From positions 682,001 through 746,000 of the forward strand of contig JAEZTB010000042.1 in the NCBI GenBank assembly GCA_023443745.1: DNA of 64,000 nucleotides. The letters are read 5' to 3'. The translations under genes were made by a program, and so were the position numbers. Positions 1 to 8,836 of this stretch are shown piece after piece. The DNA is from Bacillota bacterium. GTDB lineage: Bacteria > Bacillota > Clostridia > DSM-8532. The notes beneath the pieces are model-generated. The model saw nothing but the letters and a program-made list of their open reading frames with translations, was not told the DNA's origin and ran no database searches. The stretch's first letter is position 1, and each line of letters starts with the position of its first letter.

Positions 1-3000
1 ACCGGTAACGGTCTTGCCGCCGCCTGCGCTTGTGCTGTCAAATACCTCTCCAGTGACGGTGTAATCTGTACCAAGCGTCAGAGTTTCGCCGTGCTGCAGG
101 CCGCTGAAGGTTACGCTGATTACATCCGCGTCCGTCGTGCTATCATAGGTTTTCGGTGCCACCGTACCGCCCGTAATGGTCAACGCCGCCTTGCCGATGG
201 TGAAATCTCTGCTGACCGCGCCCTGATAATTGTCCTTACCCGTGACGCTTACACTCGCTGTGCCCGCGTTGATATTGCCGGTATATGACGTTAAATAATC
301 GTCGTCCTGCAAAAGCGTTTGGCCGCCATCCTCCATGTTAATGCCGGGCTCCTGCGCAAGGCCGGTATAAGTAAAGGGACCTTCCTCCAACGTCAGCATG
401 GCTTCTGTCAGTGCTTTTGGCGCAATGGTATAGGTCACGTTGTTTTTTTCGCCGGTGAAGTTGCCGATGCCGGTAAGCATGAGCGTAACGGTACCGGCAT
501 TTGCGCCCGCGCTTGTGCCCGGACCGTCGGCGCTAGTGACGGTAACGGTGTAATCCGTACCCTTGATCAATGTGACGCCGTCGAAGCCCACCGTGAGATC
601 CGGTGTAATCGGCGAACCGGTGTAGGTATAGGTGCCGTTCACCGTCACGGCGGCATACTGGATATCCCGCTCGGTCAGGTACAGCCCGCCGTCGCCGGAC
701 TGCCCGGAAAAGCCGGTGAGCGTGGGCAGCTTGCCGGCCGTTATTGTCCAGACACCGGCATCCCAGTTCATTGTGTCCTGCCAGAAGGACGTGCCGCTCA
801 TAGCGGTCTGGATGGATACATCCGCACCGTCAAGACCGCCCGCGGTCTTATCGGTACCGCCGCTTACCATACCGGAAAAGGCATGGTTGTTGGCAAGCGT
901 ACTACTGGTGCCGGTGTAAACTCTGCCTAAAATACGCTTGACCCAATCATTCTGTGTCACGCCGGGGCTGAGCACAACGCAGTTTTGTATGGTACTAGTA
1001 ACAAGAAAGCCGGCTATGCCGCCCGTATAACTGCCGCCGTTGAAATTTCCCGTCACATAGCAGTTCTGCACCTTGGCGCCGGAGCCGGCAGTACCGACGA
1101 TACCACCCGTACTGCCACTGTTGCTGCTGACCGCCGAGGTGGTGTAACAGTTTTGCACAACGCTGATAAATCCAACCGCTCCCGCAATGCCGCCTACGCC
1201 GCTAAAGCCGCCGCTGATTGCTCCGGTCGTGTAGCAGCCCTGCACAGCGCTGTCGTCGTCCATATAACCGACCACGACTCCCACGCTGCCCATACCGGTT
1301 GTCGTAGTATTTACATCCGTGACTGCCAGGTCAGAAACCGAGCCGTTGATTAAATAGCCGAACAGTCCTCCGGCGTGGTAGTTCTGGAATTCATCGTTGA
1401 TGTACAACCCACTGACGGTCTTGTGATTGCCGTCCAAGCGCCCTTTGAAGGGCTTAGCTTCGGCTTTGCCGATGGGCACCCAGCCCTTGCCGCCGTTAAA
1501 GCCAGTGTTGGAAGCGCCGTAACCTGAGAGATCCAGGTCGGCGATCAGCTTGTAATATTTATCGTTGTAGTTGGTATCACCCGCGTTCACCAGCTCGGCC
1601 AGCTTAGCCAACTGGGTGGCGGTATTGATGAGGTAAGGAGTGCCCGATGTGCCGTCGCCGCCCGCGAAGTGATTCGTTACCGTCAACTTGGCCCTGATGT
1701 GGGCGGGCATTGGTACTGTTTCGCCGAAAAGTCCGGGCAGAAAGCCGGACGCATAGGTCCACGGGTCGCTGCCAAAATCCCCCGGCAGGTTTGTGACTAG
1801 CTGCAGTTGGTCGGCGGTCCTGCTTGCGCCATGGATTCCCGTAGCATCGCTGGCAGTGGAAAGCTGGCCGCCTGATTTATTCAAAATCCAGTCGAAGGCC
1901 GCATTGTCAGCGAGGGTGTTGCCGCTGGCTTTATACCCTGCCACGCGCCCTATGCTTGTGCCAGCGCTACTTATACTAGGATTCAACGCGGCGCAGTTCT
2001 GCACAATATGACTGCCGTATTCAACAGTACCGGCCACACCGCCGACATAATTTTTACTACTGACCGCACCGGTGGAATAACAGTTCCGCACGGTATTTGC
2101 GCCATCGTAAACATTCCCGACCACACCGCCAGCACTGCCGCCCGTGGTGTTGCCCGCATTGACATTGCCTGTGGCATAGCAGTCTTGTATGATACTGCTT
2201 TTTTCAACGGTACCGGCCACGCCTCCTGAATTATAGGTATAACTCTCGCCGCTGACATCAACGGCAGCGGAACAGCTTAGCATTCTGCTGCTATTATAAA
2301 CATCGCCGGCCACACCGCCTACATTGTAGGACTTGCCGCTGACAGTCCCTGAGGCATGGCAGTTTTGTATGGTGGAGCTGTTAAGATATCCGGCCGCCAT
2401 GCCGACATTGTTATTCCCGCTGACTGCGCCACTGACCGTGAAGTTTTCCATAATGCCGCCGCTAACGTAGCCGAACAACCCGGCATAATTGCGGCTGCCG
2501 TCGTTAATATACAGCCCGGCAACGGTCTTGCCGCCACCGTCAAAGTGTCCCTTAAAGAAATTCGGATCGTTACCAATAGGGATCCAACCCTTACCACCGT
2601 TAAAGGACGCGCCGTAGCCGGAGAGGTCAAGGTCGGCGGTGAGCTTGTAGTATTTATCATTGTAAACCGTATCGCCATTGTTCACCAGTGTTGCCAGCAG
2701 AGCCAGCTTTTCCGCCATGCCGATCAGGAAGGGGCTTTCAGCCGTGCCCTCCCCGGGGAAATTCGCATCGTTACTGCCCGTAATATGGACTGGCATATCC
2801 AGTGCCGTGCCAAAGAGACCGGGCAGCTTGCCATTTTCGATCGTCCAGCCGTTCGCGGCTGTAAAACGGCCCCCCAACGTACCGTCCGCTTTTATGGCAG
2901 CAGCGGCCATGTCCTCGCCGTCCAGCCCGGTTGCGGTTTTGTCGCTGCCGCCGCCCGTCATGCCCGCAAAGGCCGCGTTGCCGGAAAGGGAGCCGGTCAT

Positions 3001-4182
3001 CAGAAGACTTCCCGCCATACGCCCGACATTGCTTGAACCGCTGACGCTTGGGTTCAGAGCGGCGCAGTCGGTTACACTATTGTACAAAAGGCCGGCCACA
3101 CCGCCGACATTTATTCCACCGCTGACCGTGCCGATGGCGTAGCAGGCGTTAATCCGGCTATTCAAACCGGCCATTCCTGCCACGCCGCCTGCGTCACCTC
3201 CGGTTGCAGTAATATTGCAGGCGGAGATGCAGTTGCCCAAGCTGCCATAAAAAAGGCCTACCACACCGCCGACACCGTCATGTCCCTTGACAGAGCCGCT
3301 GACAACGCAGCTATATACCTTCACTTCGTGGGCAGAGGTAGTGCCGGCAATACCTCCAACATAGTTCCTGGCGTTTATAGATACACCGGTCAGGCTCATA
3401 TCGTGAACTGAGCTTGAATATGCGTTGACACAGCCGAACAGCCCTGCATAATCCAGCGCACTATCGTTGATATATAGCCCCGTGATGGTTTTGCCGCCGC
3501 CGTCAAAGCTGCCCTTGAAGGGATTTACATCGCTTCCAATCGGTACCCAGCCCTTGCCGTCGTTCCAGTTTTCCCCGTAGCCGGAAAGGTCAATGTCGGC
3601 TCCCATCTGAAGATAAACAGTAGCGTTACTGTCGTTGAACAGAAACGTTTCCAGCCTGCCCGCGTTGACCAGCGCGGCAATTTCCGCAAGCTGGGCCGCC
3701 GTGGTAATCTCCAGCGGGCTTGTATCTGTGCCGCCGCCTGCCATACGCGCCGCCATCTGCGCGGCGGGGATATAAACGGTGATCCTCGGCGCTTCCACGC
3801 CTGTGGCAACCGTATAGCCTTCGTCCGGCAGCGCAGTAAATACGTACAGCCCCGTTGGGAAAGCTGCGTCGTACTCGTGGTCTGCTTCCCATGTCACGGG
3901 GATATCTGCGGCTTCGTCATTGACCGTGGCGCTTACCGTTTTGGGCAGGTCGGGCGAATCGGCATTCTGCCAGCGGACCTCCTCCGCAAGCTCCGCAAAA
4001 GCGGTAATGAGCCCGCCATACGTCTCACCCTCCACCGTGGCCTGCTGCCTTATATCCCCTTCTGCAGGCTCCGGAACAGCCGGACCGTCATCCGCAAAAA
4101 TATTTACCGGAATAACAAGCTGAACCAGCATTGCCATGCTGATTAGCAGTACCAGGATTTTTGAAACCTGTCTTTTTTTCAT
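1..4182 (-). CDS. Large secreted GLUG/YDG-repeat surface protein (C-terminus beyond the window)
   Basis: One open frame runs from an ATG at 4182, behind a GGGAGGAG ribosome binding site, to base 1 without a stop, giving at least 1394 residues; the end is outside the window. Residues 1-26 form a signal peptide (KKRQ, then a hydrophobic core, ending near IFAD). Three modules follow, around residues 150-345, 460-720 and 830-1080. Each has a TAxQLAxLAxLVN segment, a DLSGYG..W.PIG block, F-D-G-G-G-K-T and GLYIND motifs, then strings of GLUG repeats (VGGVAG, NCYATG). From about residue 1175 come Ig-like/YDG-type domains (YTYTG.P.TP, KTYDST). Such proteins are usually adhesins or wall-associated proteins; an S-layer or sorting signal would lie in the missing part. 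The gene is clearly more GC-rich than everything to its right. Its ligand cannot be told from sequence. Confidence 0.88.
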   Translation of the reverse strand, partial: MKKRQVSKILVLLISMAMLVQLVIPVNIFADDGPAVPEPAEGDIRQQATVEGETYGGLITAFAELAEEVRWQNADSPDLPKTVSATVNDEAADIPVTWEADHEYDAAFPTGLYVFTALPDEGYTVATGVEAPRITVYIPAAQMAARMAGGGTDTSPLEITTAAQLAEIAALVNAGRLETFLFNDSNATVYLQMGADIDLSGYGENWNDGKGWVPIGSDVNPFKGSFDGGGKTITGLYINDSALDYAGLFGCVNAYSSSVHDMSLTGVSINARNYVGGIAGTTSAHEVKVYSCVVSGSVKGHDGVGGVVGLFYGSLGNCISACNITATGGDAGGVAGMAGLNSRINACYAIGTVSGGINVGGVAGLLYNSVTDCAALNPSVSGSSNVGRMAGSLLMTGSLSGNAAFAGMTGGGSDKTATGLDGEDMAAAAIKADGTLGGRFTAANGWTIENGKLPGLFGTALDMPVHITGSNDANFPGEGTAESPFLIGMAEKLALLATLVNNGDTVYNDKYYKLTADLDLSGYGASFNGGKGWIPIGNDPNFFKGHFDGGGKTVAGLYINDGSRNYAGLFGYVSGGIMENFTVSGAVSGNNNVGMAAGYLNSSTIQNCHASGTVSGKSYNVGGVAGDVYNSSRMLSCSAAVDVSGESYTYNSGGVAGTVEKSSIIQDCYATGNVNAGNTTGGSAGGVVGNVYDGANTVRNCYSTGAVSSKNYVGGVAGTVEYGSHIVQNCAALNPSISSAGTSIGRVAGYKASGNTLADNAAFDWILNKSGGQLSTASDATGIHGASRTADQLQLVTNLPGDFGSDPWTYASGFLPGLFGETVPMPAHIRAKLTVTNHFAGGDGTSGTPYLINTATQLAKLAELVNAGDTNYNDKYYKLIADLDLSGYGASNTGFNGGKGWVPIGKAEAKPFKGRLDGNHKTVSGLYINDEFQNYHAGGLFGYLINGSVSDLAVTDVNTTTTGMGSVGVVVGYMDDDSAVQGCYTTGAISGGFSGVGGIAGAVGFISVVQNCYTTSAVSSNSGSTGGIVGTAGSGAKVQNCYVTGNFNGGSYTGGIAGFLVTSTIQNCVVLSPGVTQNDWVKRILGRVYTGTSSTLANNHAFSGMVSGGTDKTAGGLDGADVSIQTAMSGTSFWQDTMNWDAGVWTITAGKLPTLTGFSGQSGDGGLYLTERDIQYAAVTVNGTYTYTGSPITPDLTVGFDGVTLIKGTDYTVTVTSADGPGTSAGANAGTVTLMLTGIGNFTGEKNNVTYTIAPKALTEAMLTLEEGPFTYTGLAQEPGINMEDGGQTLLQDDDYLTSYTGNINAGTASVSVTGKDNYQGAVSRDFTIGKAALTITGGTVAPKTYDSTTDADVISVTFSGLQHGETLTLGTDYTVTGEVFDSTSAGGGKTVTG
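1441..3740 (-). repeat. Three tandem ~1-kb coding modules within the GLUG protein
   Basis: Similar DNA blocks recur with anchors near 3541, 2581 and 1478, that is at spacings of about 960 and 1100 bases. Each encodes the DLSGYG / W-PIG / FKG / DGG-or-DGN-K-T / GLYIND series preceded by a QLA-LVN helix. They look like ancient internal duplications of one surface module. Repeat number may vary between strains by recombination. Confidence 0.8.
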
Positions 4183-4306
4183 TGGCTTTACAACTCCTCC
4201 CAGAATAATCACCGCTGCCCTTGCAGCAGGTTATCGCATAAAATTACATCTTCCCCTTCTATTCTATAATTTTCCACTTAACCGCCACTTAACGGATTTT
4301 TACATC

Positions 4307-4353
4307 AAAAAGCACCGGAATCCCTATGTTTTAAAGAGTTTCCGGTGCTTTTT
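4307..4353 (-). terminator. Intrinsic terminator of the hybrid kinase/response regulator operon
   Basis: Inverted repeat AAAAGCACCGGAA ... TTCCGGTGCTTTT lies just past the stop of the response regulator on the minus strand and ends in a T-run. The stem is A-rich on one side and T-rich on the other, so it could also act on the opposite strand. Confidence 0.75.
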
Positions 4354-4405
4354 GCATTTTTCGCTAAAAATTTTCCAATCCGCAGTTTACCGCCGGTGGC
4401 GGAAT

Positions 4406-5494
4406 CTATCTCAGCAGCTTCCTGAATTCTTCGTCCGGTTCCTGCTTCAGCTTTTCCCTCAAGCTGTTCCTGTAAATTTCATAATACCTTGATGCCAGCA
4501 TCCGCTCATTAGCCAGCAGCAGGACTTCAATCAACCTGTAGTTCAGCTCCCTGTGAAGCGGTCCTCTCAATAGTCCTGCTTTTAACCATTTGGCAGCTTT
4601 CTGGCACTTGCCTGCTCCTTTGTAATATTCCGATATGTCAAGCAGCATGCCTATATATTGCTCCTCCAGCAACTGCCGTTTTATCTCCACCCAACTGTAT
4701 TCCCAGCCAGAAAGGTATTCTCCTGTATACAGTTCTGCCGTTCTTTCATATTCCAGGATGTTTTCCTGTTCGATAGCTCCGGCGTTTTCCACAAAGTCAC
4801 AAAATCTCAGGTAGTCGCAGGTCAGCCCTCCCGTGTCAAATCTGTAACCTCCTCTTTCATACATGATAGGTATCTGGATTCCATACAGGAGCAAGGCTTT
4901 TTTTACATAATGCAGGGTGGTGTTGAAATGAATAATTGCCCTGTCGCCATCAAAATCCTCCCATAGGTTTTCGATGATTTCTCTCCTGCTGACGAAGCCA
5001 CCCCTCCTGTCAATCAAAAAAGCCAAGAGCTCTTCCGCTTTTTCGGTGCGGAACTTCACTTCTTCCGTCCCGATACTTACACTAAATCTACCAAAGCACC
5101 CGGCATGTATCCCTCTGTGAAGCATGCGGATGCCTTTCACTTCAATAATCCTGTGGAGTGTTTCCTTAAGCCTGTCGGCTGACACCGGTTTCAAAAGATA
5201 ATCAAGGGCATTCATGCGGAAGGCTTCTACTGCGTACTGATTGTAAGCCGTTACAAAGACAACCGCAATGCTTCCTTGCAGGTCAATAATGTGGCTAGAC
5301 AGCTCAATGCCGTCCATATCCGGCATTTCTACATCCAAAAACACGGCATCCACCTTGCTTTTTTTTAAGAATTCCAGTGCTTCTGCCGGCTCAGTAAACT
5401 TTCCTCCCAGTTCTATCAGCCCGCTGTCCTTCAATAGCTTTTCCAGCCTGTCCAGAGAGGGTTGTTCGTCATCTACAACAATTGCCCTGATCAA
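4406..5494 (-). CDS. SARP-type response regulator (REC + winged helix + BTAD)
   Basis: 362 aa. Residues 1-120 are a CheY-like receiver: acidic pocket VVDDE, phospho-acceptor Asp54 (FLDVEMPDMDG), Thr/Ser in FVTAY, Lys102 in YLLKPV. Residues ~130-215 form an OmpR-like winged helix (RRGGFVSRREIIENLW, RGGYRF), and ~225-362 a helical bacterial transcriptional activation domain. This is the SARP plan fused to a receiver, expected to bind DNA and activate transcription when phosphorylated. It starts 1 base after the kinase gene ends, so the two are one operon and very likely a cognate pair. The adjacent sugar transporters are the obvious target; that is inference. Confidence 0.9.
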   Translation of the reverse strand: MIRAIVVDDEQPSLDRLEKLLKDSGLIELGGKFTEPAEALEFLKKSKVDAVFLDVEMPDMDGIELSSHIIDLQGSIAVVFVTAYNQYAVEAFRMNALDYLLKPVSADRLKETLHRIIEVKGIRMLHRGIHAGCFGRFSVSIGTEEVKFRTEKAEELLAFLIDRRGGFVSRREIIENLWEDFDGDRAIIHFNTTLHYVKKALLLYGIQIPIMYERGGYRFDTGGLTCDYLRFCDFVENAGAIEQENILEYERTAELYTGEYLSGWEYSWVEIKRQLLEEQYIGMLLDISEYYKGAGKCQKAAKWLKAGLLRGPLHRELNYRLIEVLLLANERMLASRYYEIYRNSLREKLKQEPDEEFRKLLR

Positions 5495-5495
5495 T

Positions 5496-8400
5496 TCAAA
5501 TCACCTCCAACGGGACTATATACGCCACCCTGGTGCCTTTACCCGGCACACTTTCCATGATAAGCCCCTTCCCAAACAGTTTCTTAAGTCTTCGTTCTAT
5601 ATTCCATAGACCGATTCCACGGCCTGCTTCGGACATGAGCAGCACAGCCAGCCTGTCTGGCTGTATACCGCACCCGTCGTCCTCTACGGCCACCTGTATA
5701 CCTTCCGTAGCCCTCTTTACCGATATTGTGACAGTTCCTTTGCCGCCTTTTTTCCTCAAGCCGTGGATGATGGCATTCTCCACCAGGGGCTGTATGGAAA
5801 GAAAAAGTATTCTTGCCATTATTCCGTCGTCAATATCGAATATAACCCTCAATTTATCTCCGAACCGGGCCTTTTCTATCTCTACATAGGAGCGCACAAG
5901 GCTGAGCTCCCTTTCCAGCGGCACATACATTTCAAGGCTTTTAAAATCAAAGCTCTGCCTCAGGTAGTTGGAAAAATCGTCGATTAGCCGCTGGGCATGT
6001 TCAGGATCGGTGTCACAGAAGGAAGAGATGGTATTTAAGGTATTAAAAAGAAAGTGGGGCTTGATCTGTGCCTGCATAAAAGCTACTTCTGCCGCCATTG
6101 CTTTATCCACCGAGGCTTTCAGCCCGGTAAGAGTCCTAACCCTTGCCAGCAATTCTTCCGGCTCAAAAGGCTTGGGCAGATAGTCGTTGGTCCCAGCCTC
6201 AAAGCCCAGAACCATATCATCGGTGGAAGCCTTGGCAGTCAGCATCAGTACAGGCAGTTCGAAATTAGACTTGTCTTCCCTGATCTTCCGGCATACCTCA
6301 TAGCCGGACATTTCCGGCATCATAACATCCAATATGACCAGGGAGCAATCCGCGTGTCTCTCCAGCTCCGCAAGGGCAGCTTTGCCACTGCTAGCCATTG
6401 TGACCGCATAACCTCCCAGCTTCAATATGGCCGCGGCAGCCTGTAAATTGACCGAATCGTCATCCACAAGAAGAACCTGAATGCTTCCTTCTGGTGTTTC
6501 CATCCTGACAGGTGTTTCCTTAAGGGATACAGCCAATTCCTGCATTGTCCTGTCCGGCTCGTTTTCTCCCAAGGCAACATCAGACTCTTTCAAGGCCGCA
6601 TCGGCTGCCGGCAGTGTAAAGTAGAACCTGGAACCCGCGCCTGGATGGGACTCCACTCTGATGGCGCCGCCCTGCAGCTCCACCAGATACTTTGTAATGG
6701 GAAGGCCGAGCCCCGTGCCCCCATGCCGGCGTGTCAAGGAAGTATCCACCTGCTCAAAGGGTTTGAAGATATCCGTGAGCCTGTTCTCAGGAATGCCTTC
6801 TCCCGTATCGCTAACACAGACCTCAAGCATATCTCCTGTTTTTCTTGCAGATAGCTTAACACAGCCTCTAACAGTGAATTTCACAGCATTACCCACAAGG
6901 TTGTATAATATCTGCACCACCCGGTTTTCATCGGCCAGCACAGGTGGCAAGCCCTCCGGGATTTCAGAAATAACGTCATATTCCTTTGACCGGCCCAATT
7001 GCTTGAAAACGCTCACGACGGTATGGAGGAGACCCTCCATCTGTAATGGCCTGATGTTGAGCAGAATATCTCCGTTCTTCATCTTTGAGTAATCCAGAAT
7101 GTCGTTGACCAAATTGGCAAGCCTCCGACTGCTGCCTGCAATGATGGAAAGGTTCTGCTTCTGGCGGTTGCTCAGCTCACCGTCGCTCCCCTTGAGCATA
7201 GCCTCCGTAATGCCGAGGATGCCGCTTAAAGGCGTCCGAAGCTCATGAGAGGTGTTGGCGAGAAATTCATCCTTTATCTTGTCCAGCTTCAGGAGCTTCT
7301 GAGACAGCGCATGGACATTCCTGAAGGCCTCCGAGGACCGCCTTGCAAGGATAAAGGATTGTAAAAACAGCAGTATAAATAATCCAAAGGGCACCAGCTC
7401 ACCCACATTACTAAGTATGACATTGTTTTGGTACAGCACGTCGTGTACCGCACATACAATGACCGCCAGCGCTCCCAACAATACGACCAGAGAGTCCTTT
7501 TTACCCCTCAGAAACGCCACGCTCAGGGTGAATATGGAGTATGCGCCGAAGAGGATTGCTGCTATTTGAACAATATAAACCAACCGGGTATAGAAGGAAA
7601 TCGGGGTCAGCAAAAACAGCATTGTCATGGCTGATGCGTAAATAAAAGCCGTTTTCAGAACCTTCTTTATATTTTCTTCCGGGAATAGCTCTCCGATCAT
7701 AAAGGCAGAGCAAACAGAAAACCAGCACAAGGTAATATAGTCAACCGCTATGATTGCTTCAAAGCTGATAAACGGGAGCAGTCTGTAAATCAAAAAATCC
7801 CCATATATCACCGTCCTGCTTGCAAATATGACACACATGATTACGAAATACAGACTGCTCTTATCCTCACGCCTCATCAGGAAAATGCTCAGATAGTAAA
7901 GTGCCATTAATGATAGAGCCCCGAATAAAAAGAGATCCTTGTCCGCAATGGTTGTGTCCATGCTGCGAATCTGTTCCGGTGTGCCCATGTTGATGGCATA
8001 CCACATGCCGCCGCGGGCATAGGTAAAGTTGGAAGTATGTATAATAAGCTCAAAGCTGGCTTCAGCCGGCGTAAACTCCACAACCCACGGCTTATATCCG
8101 GGCGAAAATTCCTCCCTGCTCGTGCTGACCCTTCCATTGGAGGAAACAAGTCGGTCATTGACATATAATTCGTAGGCCGTTGAAAAAGTAGGAATCCTAA
8201 GCGCCAGAGGCTTTCCTTCAGGCGCATTTACCACTTTGAGGAGGTAGGTGCCGTAACCGAAGCCGGGCAGATTTTTTCCGTTTATTTTGTAGCTATTCCA
8301 GACCGAGGGTGTATCCGCTTTCACATCGGGAACTGTACTGCCGGCTTTAACCTCCTGATAGGTTAGAAAGCGTTCCCAGTAAAAATCCCACTGGCCGCTC

Positions 8401-8579
8401 AAGCTCAACACCCCGCCATGCTCAGGCTTCCAGCTTTGCAGATCCAGCACTCCGTTCTCAGGATATATCCGGTTGTTATCCGGTTTTGAAAAGATGAATA
8501 TGCAAATAATGGCGATGATTGAGATTACCAAACTGGATAAAAACAACAACAAACGCTTTTTATTTGTTTTTTCTTTCAC
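5496..8579 (-). CDS. Membrane hybrid histidine kinase (7TMR-DISM, HisKA, REC, LytS-like kinase)
   Basis: 1027 aa from a GTG start with AGAAGG upstream. Order: N-terminal membrane anchor (10-30); extracytoplasmic 7TMR-DISM jelly-roll sensor (~45-205) of the carbohydrate-binding type; about seven membrane helices (~215-412); HisKA with His445 (ANTSHELRTP); HATPase (N-box near 564, DTGEGIP, GGTGLGL); receiver with Asp751 (LDVMMPEMSG); then a second kinase module of the LytS/YesM kind with His842 (QIKPHFLFNTLNT) and its own ATPase motifs (VEDDGCGI, GRGIGLWNIE). Two transmitters in one chain are unusual. Together with the SARP regulator it probably senses a glycan or sugar outside the cell and controls the transporters upstream in the same direction. 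Confidence 0.92.
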   Translation of the reverse strand: MKEKTNKKRLLLFLSSLVISIIAIICIFIFSKPDNNRIYPENGVLDLQSWKPEHGGVLSLSGQWDFYWERFLTYQEVKAGSTVPDVKADTPSVWNSYKINGKNLPGFGYGTYLLKVVNAPEGKPLALRIPTFSTAYELYVNDRLVSSNGRVSTSREEFSPGYKPWVVEFTPAEASFELIIHTSNFTYARGGMWYAINMGTPEQIRSMDTTIADKDLFLFGALSLMALYYLSIFLMRREDKSSLYFVIMCVIFASRTVIYGDFLIYRLLPFISFEAIIAVDYITLCWFSVCSAFMIGELFPEENIKKVLKTAFIYASAMTMLFLLTPISFYTRLVYIVQIAAILFGAYSIFTLSVAFLRGKKDSLVVLLGALAVIVCAVHDVLYQNNVILSNVGELVPFGLFILLFLQSFILARRSSEAFRNVHALSQKLLKLDKIKDEFLANTSHELRTPLSGILGITEAMLKGSDGELSNRQKQNLSIIAGSSRRLANLVNDILDYSKMKNGDILLNIRPLQMEGLLHTVVSVFKQLGRSKEYDVISEIPEGLPPVLADENRVVQILYNLVGNAVKFTVRGCVKLSARKTGDMLEVCVSDTGEGIPENRLTDIFKPFEQVDTSLTRRHGGTGLGLPITKYLVELQGGAIRVESHPGAGSRFYFTLPAADAALKESDVALGENEPDRTMQELAVSLKETPVRMETPEGSIQVLLVDDDSVNLQAAAAILKLGGYAVTMASSGKAALAELERHADCSLVILDVMMPEMSGYEVCRKIREDKSNFELPVLMLTAKASTDDMVLGFEAGTNDYLPKPFEPEELLARVRTLTGLKASVDKAMAAEVAFMQAQIKPHFLFNTLNTISSFCDTDPEHAQRLIDDFSNYLRQSFDFKSLEMYVPLERELSLVRSYVEIEKARFGDKLRVIFDIDDGIMARILFLSIQPLVENAIIHGLRKKGGKGTVTISVKRATEGIQVAVEDDGCGIQPDRLAVLLMSEAGRGIGLWNIERRLKKLFGKGLIMESVPGKGTRVAYIVPLEVI

Positions 8580-8783
8580 CTTATCAACCTTCTCTCATCG
8601 TCATGGCATATTTCGTATTATTTCTCATTTGCTTCCTTTGTCCCGTTTTATTTCATAAAATTACTATTTCAGCAGCTTACAGCTTGATTATGTCAGCAAA
8701 GGATATAAATATAAACACAAGCAGCTTTTCCTGCTGATTTTATTATACAGGTTCCTACTCAACCACGACTTAACGGATGCAAA

Positions 8784-8818
8784 AAAAGCAGGGTAGAAAA
8801 TTTTCCTACCCTGCTTTT
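8784..8818 (-). terminator. Intrinsic terminator after the solute-binding protein gene
   Basis: Perfect inverted repeat AAAAGCAGGGTAG ... CTACCCTGCTTTT lies 18 bases past the stop of the solute-binding protein gene. It separates the transporter genes from the hybrid kinase gene downstream, so the kinase probably has its own promoter in 8580-8780. Confidence 0.85.
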
Positions 8819-8836
8819 CACTGTACCCTAACGGAC

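Noticed and set aside
91..3142. Several plus-strand open frames of 65-226 codons in the first 3 kb
   Set aside because: They mirror the GC-rich minus-strand GLUG gene, have no ribosome binding sites, and their translations lack protein-like patterns.
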